The translations under genes and the position numbers were made by a program. Under the pieces are notes generated by a model. It saw only the letters and a list, made by a program, of their open reading frames with translations. It was not told where the DNA came from and did no database searches. Shown piece by piece: positions 6,220 through 11,918 of a stretch of 23,827 bases of DNA (position 1 is its first letter; each line of letters starts with the position of its first letter). Source of the DNA: a virus; IMG/VR virus record IMGVR_UViG_3300030328_003764, positions 1 to 23,827 of that record. The stretch is one strand, 5' to 3'.

Positions 6220-8481
6220 ATGACTGATGTAGTTAGGACACAGAAAGCAAGAAGCGTTCAATCTGTTTCGGATTGGGTGAACAGTACAAGTGGCATGAGC
6301 ATGCACTTGGATGTGCCTGCCTTTTGGCTTATCCAATCTAGGCCAGGGTCAGCTGATAATTATCCGAGTTGGGTAAGCGAATACTTTAGAGAGTGTGAAG
6401 AAATCAGTGACCCCAATCCTCATCACACTCATAATAAGCCTGTCTTTGCACGTTGCTGTCCTGTTAATCCAGCTCATGGATTTGAGGACAGCATTATTGT
6501 TAAGTCTCGTCTTGAGCTGCGTAATCTTTGGGACAAGATGATCGAGACAGATCCCAATGGTGAGATACTTCTCATGCAGTATGTCAGCTCAACTTCAAGC
6601 TCTATCATTACACCATACACATTGACTGTAGGTAAGGGCCATGACGGTGCAACTAATGGAGACGATCCTCTTACTCTAGCTTACGATTCAACTACGAGTG
6701 ATGGATTGCTTAACGATAGTTGGGGTGACTTGGCTAGTCAGTCGGGCGTTGGTAATGATGGTGACTGGAAGCCATCTGATCCTGATGCGAAGCATCCTTT
6801 TCTTGAGATTGTTTGCAATAGGCATCGCATGTTTCATATGCACGATCATGCCGAGGCCTTTGGCATGGGGAACAATAATCTTAGAAGGGACAATCGTAAT
6901 TGGATTGTTCAGTGCCGCAAGGGTGAACATGTTCAATCAGGGATGAAGGACTTTGTACCCAAGGACTTTGAAGTAAAGAAAGTTATTTATCCTACTGGAA
7001 AAGAAACTCTTATTGAGTGGCGAGACAGGATGGCCAAGGTCAGTCAGGATAGCGATGGCTCAGGTGTAGCTGTCTATCACCACAAGGGAGCTATCACTTC
7101 CCATTGGGGTATCAATTGTATGGAGTATAACATCCCATACTTTACAACCTATGAGCCATCGATAGGAAACAAGATTAGGGCGAAGGACTTTATTCAATCT
7201 AGCTACGAGCATATTGATTCGGAAGTTGTTGACGGTATCTGGTTGGCTACTGTTAATAATGAAAACGATCCTGTTCATGGAGTACATACTCCTTCTACTG
7301 TTACATATCCCGAAGCTGTAGACATGATGCTCTTTGGTCTGCACAACTATCGTCTTCAGTCACCAAGGGTGGGCAGTAGGTTGCTCGGCCTAGCTATTGG
7401 ATCGGCCATGCGTCTTCTTCAAGCAGCTTGCTTGGGTGAGCTAAGACATAACAAGAAGACTGGTTTGTCTAGACAGCAGATCTTCCAAGCATCTTGGACT
7501 GACTATCTTTACGGACAGAAGAAGATGATCAAGGCATGGCGAGCATTTAGAGATGAGTCGTGGTCGTCAGGCTATGGAGGTCATGCTTGGGCTGAGTGTG
7601 CATCGAGCCAGCTTGAGATGCACATGATCTCTGAAACTTATGCCAAGTACCATGGTACTGCTAACTATAAATCTCTTGTTGATGCGTTCAACATCGCAGT
7701 TAATAGAGCGCACAATAATGGATGGGTCTTCAATAAGTTTGCAGATAGAGGTGTCTTCGATGCAGCTGCTGAATCTAATGTTAGGTTTGCTGCTGAATGT
7801 ACTTCAGTCCTTAATCATTACGGCAAGTTTATTTCTGAAGGCAAGGCAGCCTTGTCCAATACGGTTCTTGGTACTGCTTTTGTTTCGCATAGACGTAACT
7901 GGAAAAAGCAAAGACCAAACAAACTGAATGTTCAGTTGGCCTATGATGCCAAGATGAATAAGCATGTACTTGTTGATCTTGATTACCTGAAGAACATTGG
8001 AAGTGATGTCGCTACTTACTTGACGAGTCTTCATCCAGGACCTCCCAAGTTCATGGTACTTCTTAACCTAAGAACACTCTCGAACAAGAGAGTTAATACT
8101 GTTCATCATGTAATCCATATTCAATATGGGCAATACGATTCACAGAAAACTGATAGGCCTACTCAGTACGGCAAGATTGATGTACCTATTAACAACAGTG
8201 ATGCCGGTAATTCTTTGGTTGAAAAGATTCAACTTAACTTAGACTCAGATGACTGTGAGTATGTGAAGAGCATGGCCGGTACTCATACTGTCTATGCCGT
8301 AGGCCACGTTTATCCGTATGCTCATTCGGGAACTTATGTCCTTAAATGTCAAGACCCTAATGACACAAACACTAGGTTTACAATAGGGACAATCGATGAC
8401 CCTGATTTTCACAGGGCATACACCAAATGGAAAGAGGAGGAGCAAGCATATGTCGCGCAGGAAGAAGAAGAAAAAGAATAA
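6220..8481 (+). CDS. phosphohistidine swivel (PEP-synthase-like) protein, 753 aa
   Basis: The ATG has AAAGGAGA at ideal spacing. Residues about 281-310 read as a divergent PEP-utilising mobile domain: SGVAVYHHKGAITSHWGINC followed by MEYNIPYFTT. In PEP synthase, PPDK and rifampin phosphotransferase the equivalent segment has (T/S)xHAAI...E.GIP, with the His carrying the phosphate; here His295 is in place. Just upstream NWIVQCRKGEH (227-237) matches the 'VQaRP' strand that ends the ATP-binding part of those enzymes, and a second such motif, FWLIQSRPGS, lies at 35-44. Residues 113-140 (NGEILLMQYVSS...) could be a remnant of the ATP-grasp core. I see no PEP/pyruvate-binding barrel: the C-terminal 380 residues are a helical region (SWSSGYGGHAWAE near 448) and then a beta-rich part of unknown type. 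It overlaps a phosphatase gene. AT-richer than the replication genes. Likely transfers phosphate from ATP to an unknown acceptor, by inference. Confidence 0.72.
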   Translation: MTDVVRTQKARSVQSVSDWVNSTSGMSMHLDVPAFWLIQSRPGSADNYPSWVSEYFRECEEISDPNPHHTHNKPVFARCCPVNPAHGFEDSIIVKSRLELRNLWDKMIETDPNGEILLMQYVSSTSSSIITPYTLTVGKGHDGATNGDDPLTLAYDSTTSDGLLNDSWGDLASQSGVGNDGDWKPSDPDAKHPFLEIVCNRHRMFHMHDHAEAFGMGNNNLRRDNRNWIVQCRKGEHVQSGMKDFVPKDFEVKKVIYPTGKETLIEWRDRMAKVSQDSDGSGVAVYHHKGAITSHWGINCMEYNIPYFTTYEPSIGNKIRAKDFIQSSYEHIDSEVVDGIWLATVNNENDPVHGVHTPSTVTYPEAVDMMLFGLHNYRLQSPRVGSRLLGLAIGSAMRLLQAACLGELRHNKKTGLSRQQIFQASWTDYLYGQKKMIKAWRAFRDESWSSGYGGHAWAECASSQLEMHMISETYAKYHGTANYKSLVDAFNIAVNRAHNNGWVFNKFADRGVFDAAAESNVRFAAECTSVLNHYGKFISEGKAALSNTVLGTAFVSHRRNWKKQRPNKLNVQLAYDAKMNKHVLVDLDYLKNIGSDVATYLTSLHPGPPKFMVLLNLRTLSNKRVNTVHHVIHIQYGQYDSQKTDRPTQYGKIDVPINNSDAGNSLVEKIQLNLDSDDCEYVKSMAGTHTVYAVGHVYPYAHSGTYVLKCQDPNDTNTRFTIGTIDDPDFHRAYTKWKEEEQAYVAQEEEEKE

Positions 8482-9328
8482 TGGACAGGAGTCTACTATT
8501 AATTACCCAACACCCGATGAGCTTGAGGCCAGGGGTGAGAGTCAGTGCGTTAGCTTCCTAACACAGAATGGATTTGCTGACATGCTGGACTACGAAGACT
8601 GGTATGATCAGATGAATCCGGATTGGGATGTTAAAGAGGAGGATGACATGAAAGATTGGTTTGGAAGTGGTGGGACAAATGATACGCCCACCTCTTTGAC
8701 TAAGTTTAAAAACAATTCAACTACATACAAGGCACCATCTACTGGTAAGCAGGGGACCCTGTATCCAGGCACAAGCTATGTATCCAAGAAGTCTTGTCCG
8801 ACTCACGACGGAACTCAGATTGTATTCCGCCGGGGTAACGACAAGTTTATGAAGGAGGTTGCCGGGGCACAGGGCGCACATGTTCTAGTTGAACCCGAGC
8901 TTAAGTTGGTCATTGATCTCGCAGGTATGTTCCATCCTCCCGAGCCAGACACACTTAAGTTTACACCGGGCACGAACGACTGCGCTTACCAAGATAAGAT
9001 GGATCAGCTCTCATCCCATCTGTATCAGCCAGCTGTTCTGGATATTAAATGGCAGGACATGGGTGTTCCTCCATTGGACTTCCCTTTCTGGAAAGATCTT
9101 TGGTCGATCCTCCCTAATGGACGTACAGTTGTATGCTGCTTTGGTGGTCATGGCAGAACGGGCACAGCTCTCGCTTGTCTGTTGATGGCAGCTGACAAGA
9201 GTATCACTGCCGAGAAAGCCACGGCAGTTATCCACACCAAGCACTGTGAAAATGCAATCGAAAGCTCAAGCCAGGAGAAGTACCTCAAGAAGATCCAAGC
9301 TCAGAGAGATGAGATGCTTGCAGCCTGA
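8450..9328 (+). CDS. Cys-X5-Arg (PTP/DSP-like) phosphatase
   Basis: A 292-residue protein starting at an ATG inside the 3' end of the swivel gene (32-nt overlap) with AAAGAGGAGG upstream. The active-site loop is VVCCFGGHGRTG (approx. residues 227-238), a full C-x5-R-T/S-G signature with nucleophile Cys230 and Arg236. WQDMGVPPLDFPFW (201-214) is placed as the general-acid loop would be, with Asp203 or Asp210. The N-terminus is a Lys tract (MSRRKKKKK) and an acidic, low-complexity stretch to about residue 100, so the catalytic domain is the C-terminal half. Tight coupling to the swivel protein suggests that it removes or controls the phosphate that the partner adds, or that both act on one nucleotide or protein substrate. 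Could be protein-, lipid- or RNA 5'-phosphatase; the substrate cannot be told from sequence. Confidence 0.85.
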   Translation: MSRRKKKKKNNGQESTINYPTPDELEARGESQCVSFLTQNGFADMLDYEDWYDQMNPDWDVKEEDDMKDWFGSGGTNDTPTSLTKFKNNSTTYKAPSTGKQGTLYPGTSYVSKKSCPTHDGTQIVFRRGNDKFMKEVAGAQGAHVLVEPELKLVIDLAGMFHPPEPDTLKFTPGTNDCAYQDKMDQLSSHLYQPAVLDIKWQDMGVPPLDFPFWKDLWSILPNGRTVVCCFGGHGRTGTALACLLMAADKSITAEKATAVIHTKHCENAIESSSQEKYLKKIQAQRDEMLAA

Positions 9329-9331
9329 CCC

Positions 9332-9638
9332 TGTTACACCTGTTACATGTTACAGGTCACATCGACATATAAGCCAGAGAGGTGGGGCTACCCCCTCTTC
9401 TATAGTATAATAATAATATTAATATAGAAGATTATATGTAACATGTAACAGAACAGGAATAACTCCCATGGCTACTACGCTTTTCCTGTTACACCTACCA
9501 CTACCACTACCTGTAACATCTGTAACATCATATCAATATACCTAGTATAAACATGTACTTACATACATGTGTTTTATTCCTGTGTTACACGTTACACCCA
9601 CACCAAACACTATCCCGTTACATGTGTTACATGTAACA
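9332..9638. repeat. TGTTACA/TGTAACA heptad array
   Basis: The units point both ways, in direct, inverted and abutting arrangement, unlike a CRISPR (no spacers of constant length). Chance would give about three copies in the whole window; eleven fall in about 310 bp here. Confidence 0.9.
9397..9430. other. AT-only segment within an inverted repeat
   Basis: CTTCTATA (9397-9404) and TATAGAAG (9423-9430) flank 18 bases that are A or T except one G. It lies between heptads at 9348 and 9437 and could be the easily melted part of a replication origin. Confidence 0.5.
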
Positions 9639-9660
9639 TAACCAAACTTTGGAGAAACCA

Positions 9661-10176
9661 ATGACTAAAGAAGAAGATATTAACCTGACCCCTATCAAAA
9701 TGTTACAGGTATCGCTGCTCCCTATGCCCGGTGATTCCAATTCATGGCGCGCTCATTTCCAATACGGAACCCGTGGCATGAAGGAGGATGGAGCATATGT
9801 TTCTCGAAGCACCTTGCTTGAAGACAGAGAGGCTGTGCTTATTACAAAAACATTCACCAATCACACACGTTCTCTTCGCCCTGGATCTGCCAGCATTTAC
9901 TTCAGCCTCAACAAACCTGGCTACATGGAGGCAGAAGATCCTGTCCTTATACATAACTGCATCGATCGCCAGACTCTCGTGTCTTATATCAGAGGTACGA
10001 TTAACCACCTCTGGCCCGAGGAACAATCCTTCCAAGAAAAGGTAGAGGAAGAACTCAAGTCCGAAGCCAGGGATGTAGCAAAGGAGATGGAAGAGATTAA
10101 TCCTGGCAGTACCTTGAACACAATCCTTGACGATCTTCTTAATGAGGGACAAAAGAAGAAAGAAACTTTCCATTAA
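9661..10176 (+). CDS. hypothetical protein downstream of the heptad array
   Basis: A 171-residue protein; the ATG has TTGGAG 7 nt upstream. No family recognised. The first part (to about residue 105) looks like a compact alpha/beta domain with RAHFQYGTRGMKEDGAYVSR and RPGSASIYFSLNKPGYMEAE; the second part (105-171) is a charged helical tail, with QEKVEEELKSEARDVAKEME suited to a coiled coil. No membrane segment. One TGTTACA heptad lies inside its coding sequence (9701-9707), so the array may extend over its start and control it. It could encode the protein that acts at the array, but no DNA-binding motif is visible. It is followed by a terminator at 10248. Confidence 0.78.
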   Translation: MTKEEDINLTPIKMLQVSLLPMPGDSNSWRAHFQYGTRGMKEDGAYVSRSTLLEDREAVLITKTFTNHTRSLRPGSASIYFSLNKPGYMEAEDPVLIHNCIDRQTLVSYIRGTINHLWPEEQSFQEKVEEELKSEARDVAKEMEEINPGSTLNTILDDLLNEGQKKKETFH

Positions 10177-10186
10177 CAATTAGCCA

Positions 10187-10225
10187 TTGACATTTACCCC
10201 AGGGTTAACCTCCTTTTCCCAGGGT
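10187..10225 (+). promoter_or_regulatory. possible -35 box and CCCAGGGT direct repeats
   Basis: TTGACA at 10187-10192 is a perfect -35 hexamer but no good -10 follows at 16-18 nt. CCCAGGGT is repeated at 10198-10205 and 10218-10225, a 20-nt period, as an operator or activator pair might be. Weak evidence. Confidence 0.25.
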
Positions 10226-10247
10226 ATTTCCTATATGTCAGTGGTTA

Positions 10248-10295
10248 GGGACCAGGACTTGAGCCGTTCCACTTAAGTCCTGGTCCCATTTTTTT
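10248..10295 (+). terminator. strong intrinsic terminator just before the 10306 gene
   Basis: A 13-bp perfect stem GGGACCAGGACTT (10248-10260) with AAGTCCTGGTCCC (10275-10287), a 14-nt loop and seven Ts (10289-10295). The next gene's Shine-Dalgarno (GGGAG) starts one base after the T-run, leaving no room for a promoter. Confidence 0.93.
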
Positions 10296-10305
10296 GGGAG
10301 ATGAT

Positions 10306-10587
10306 ATGGACAACAAGACTATAAAGAAACCTTTAACCGAGATCACAAGACCGGAGTACTTAGAGTTCATGGAAAAGAGAGGAGCCAAACCAACCAGCTA
10401 TCACAACTGGAAGAAGGCATGTCTTAACATAGCCAAGAACAGGTACGGCATATCGTTGTACGACATGGTTAGTGACGACGAGGAAATCTTCCAAGGATTC
10501 TGGGATCATATACCTAGCGAGAAGTTCGTGGATGAAAGAGCAAAGAAACATAACCTTATCAACATGGAAGAGGTGGCAAAGAAATGA
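10306..10587 (+). CDS. hypothetical small protein
   Basis: A 93-residue, charged, helical protein. The ATG at 10306 has GGGAG at 10296-10300; a TTG four codons earlier lies in the terminator T-run. The pattern TRPEYLEFMEKRGAKPTSYH then NWKKACLNIAKNRYGISLYD suggests two or three helices packed in a small domain, and ACLNIAKNRYGISLYDMV looks like a conserved-family motif, but I cannot name it. The start is directly downstream of a terminator, so translation depends on read-through or an internal promoter. Its stop overlaps the next ATG (ATGA), so at least three genes follow as a coupled set (10306-11289). Likely an early, host-directed phage gene by position. Confidence 0.75.
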   Translation: MDNKTIKKPLTEITRPEYLEFMEKRGAKPTSYHNWKKACLNIAKNRYGISLYDMVSDDEEIFQGFWDHIPSEKFVDERAKKHNLINMEEVAKK

Positions 10588-10967
10588 GCCGAGTTTATTT
10601 TGATCATGTCGATGAAGACAGAGAAGTTTGTATTGGTTTGGACAAGCCAACTAACAGTTGGTTCATTCAGATTTGGAAGTATGGCTGCGAGCAATGCGGA
10701 TCCGACGTAGATTACATGGAGAAAGAACACAACTACCATGGCGGTCAACGCATGGACATGCTCGAGACAGTGGAGCCATTGATCAAGAAGGAATCAGATG
10801 AAGTCAAAGAGTACTGGTCCAAGGTCAAGCAAGCTGTTGTCTTGGACCTTGATCCAGGGGATGTACCTAGATCTGACGATGTACCATTGACCATGAGTCA
10901 CGAGCTTGTGGATGTGATCAAAGAGTTTATGAACTCACCAACACTGGACTCTAAAGATGGACATTGA
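10584..10967 (+). CDS. hypothetical protein
   Basis: A 127-residue protein starting in an ATGA overlap with the previous gene, with GAGGTGG upstream. It begins with a beta-rich stretch, YFDHVDEDREVCIGLDKPTN then SWFIQIWKYGCEQCGSDVDY; the CEQC pair could bind a metal but a second pair is missing. The C-terminal half is helical and acidic (ELVDVIKEFMNSPTLDSKDGH). No named family recognised. Overlap with both neighbours suggests one operon with fixed ratios. Confidence 0.72.
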   Translation: MSRVYFDHVDEDREVCIGLDKPTNSWFIQIWKYGCEQCGSDVDYMEKEHNYHGGQRMDMLETVEPLIKKESDEVKEYWSKVKQAVVLDLDPGDVPRSDDVPLTMSHELVDVIKEFMNSPTLDSKDGH

Positions 10968-11289
10968 TTTTGAGCGTAATCATCTTGGCGCATGGCACCT
11001 TAAACACAATGCAAGTTACAAGATCCAGTGCAAAGACAAAGCAATAAACAACTCTGGTTGGTACGACATCAAGGTATCTACGGATACACCCAGCCCGCAC
11101 GGGTGGATCTATACCGTGGAGCTGTACGATACATACGAATCAGCACTGGCTGAGATGACTGTGCTCAAAGAAGAGAAACCATATAGCAAAAATTTCTTGC
11201 GTGTTATGTGGGAGAACCACCCAGAGGACTGGGATCCATACAGTTATGATGGACCACATGACGATACGATTGATGAAATGCTCACGTAA
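10957..11289 (+). CDS. hypothetical protein
   Basis: A 110-residue acidic protein. The ATG overlaps the end of the previous gene by 11 nt. The middle has alternating strands (SGWYDIKVSTDTPSPHGWIY, TVELYDTYESALAEM) and the C-terminus is Asp-rich (HPEDWDPYSYDGPHDDT). Unknown function; similar small, acidic proteins are common in early regions of phages, where some mimic DNA, but nothing here shows that. Confidence 0.72.
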   Translation: MDIDFERNHLGAWHLKHNASYKIQCKDKAINNSGWYDIKVSTDTPSPHGWIYTVELYDTYESALAEMTVLKEEKPYSKNFLRVMWENHPEDWDPYSYDGPHDDTIDEMLT

Positions 11290-11322
11290 TACGGCACGTA
11301 TAGATGCGAGTAGTGAGCAAGC

Positions 11323-11362
11323 ACAGGGGCTTGGACTTAGGTTCAAGCCCCTGTTTATTTTA
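11323..11362 (+). terminator. intrinsic terminator just before the 11374 gene
   Basis: A 14-bp stem with one G-U pair, ACAGGGGCTTGGAC (11323-11336) with GTTCAAGCCCCTGT (11341-11354), TTAG loop, then TTTATTTT. The next Shine-Dalgarno, AAGGAG, begins within the last bases of the T-rich run, again without room for a promoter. Confidence 0.9.
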
Positions 11363-11373
11363 AGGAGAAGACC

Positions 11374-11568
11374 ATGACAAAGAAAAAGACTTACGACCTT
11401 ATCGTAAAGACTTACGACCTTGACGAACTCAATGAATACTTTCAGATACCAACCGTGCTACCACCTGATCTCGAAGAGAAAGAGATAGCAACCTTGCCCG
11501 ATGGACGGAAGATCCTGTCCTTACTACCAGCTGATCAGGTAGAGAAAGAGGAGGAAGATGATGGTTAA
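11374..11568 (+). CDS. hypothetical small acidic protein
   Basis: A 64-residue protein with AAGGAG 7 nt upstream of its ATG. KTYDL is repeated near the start (residues 5-9 and 12-16) because a 16-bp sequence, AAAGACTTACGACCTT, is duplicated at 11385-11400 and 11406-11421. The C-terminus is very acidic (EKEEEDDG). Function unknown. It overlaps the next gene by 8-11 nt. Confidence 0.7.
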   Translation: MTKKKTYDLIVKTYDLDELNEYFQIPTVLPPDLEEKEIATLPDGRKILSLLPADQVEKEEEDDG

Positions 11569-11869
11569 AGAAATAAGCGTTTATGAATTCGTTGACGAGT
11601 TCAAGAAACGTGACCGCATGAAGGGCTGGACACATGAAGGATTGACAGCTCTATACAATTACCTTGAAGAGTTGTGGGAACATGGTGGAGCCTTTGGTCA
11701 TAGGTACACCCTCGATGTAATCGCACTCGACTGTGAGTTCACACAGCATGATAGCTTTGATGAAGTGAACAAACTGTACGACAACAAGTTCTCTTCCATT
11801 GATAAGCTGGAAGAGGAGACGACAGTAATCAGGGTAGACAACGAATCAATTATCATTGCAGACTTCTAG
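11561..11869 (+). CDS. conserved phage hypothetical protein (VIALDCEFTQHDSF type)
   Basis: A 102-residue protein; the second of two adjacent ATGs (11561) has GGAGG at better spacing than the first (11558). A helix pair around GLTALYNYLEELWEHGG is followed by a strand-turn-strand part, DVIALDCEFTQHDSFDEVNK and then TTVIRVDNESIIIADF at the end. This arrangement, with a closing 'VIRVDNESIIIxDF', is a pattern I know from short uncharacterised phage proteins found in early or DNA-metabolism regions, function not known. It ends the small-gene block at a strong terminator. Confidence 0.78.
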   Translation: MVKEISVYEFVDEFKKRDRMKGWTHEGLTALYNYLEELWEHGGAFGHRYTLDVIALDCEFTQHDSFDEVNKLYDNKFSSIDKLEEETTVIRVDNESIIIADF

Positions 11870-11875
11870 TAACCA

Positions 11876-11918
11876 ATGGCAGAGCATGGCTAACAACCAT
11901 GCTCTGCCATTTTTTTTT
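11876..11918 (+). terminator. strong intrinsic terminator at the end of the small-gene block
   Basis: A 14-bp perfect stem ATGGCAGAGCATGG (11876-11889) with CCATGCTCTGCCAT (11897-11910), 7-nt loop, then nine Ts. The T-run covers the stop codon of the minus-strand primase gene. Facing the primase there is only an A-run before the hairpin, so it acts chiefly on plus-strand transcripts. Confidence 0.93.

Larger units (their letters stand above)
9329..9660. other. non-coding repeat region, candidate origin or operator array
   Basis: 332 bp with no gene. Eleven exact 7-bp units TGTTACA or its complement TGTAACA lie at 9332, 9341, 9348, 9437, 9444, 9487, 9512, 9521, 9583, 9625 and 9632, plus CGTTACA at 9590 and 9616; one more TGTTACA (9701) is in the next gene. 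Some abut in tandem (9341-9354, 9437-9450), and 9625-9638 is a 14-bp perfect palindrome. An almost pure A+T segment (9401-9427) sits inside CTTCTATA/TATAGAAG arms. A G-rich/C-rich hairpin (9381-9398) may weakly terminate the upstream operon. Iteron-type origin, centromere or operator array are all consistent. Confidence 0.8.

Noticed and set aside
9332-9638. CRISPR array
   Set aside because: Units are 7 bp, in both orientations and irregularly spaced; no repeat-spacer layout.
10187-10225. Full promoter at TTGACA
   Set aside because: No -10 hexamer at proper spacing, so I kept it only as a weak regulatory note.
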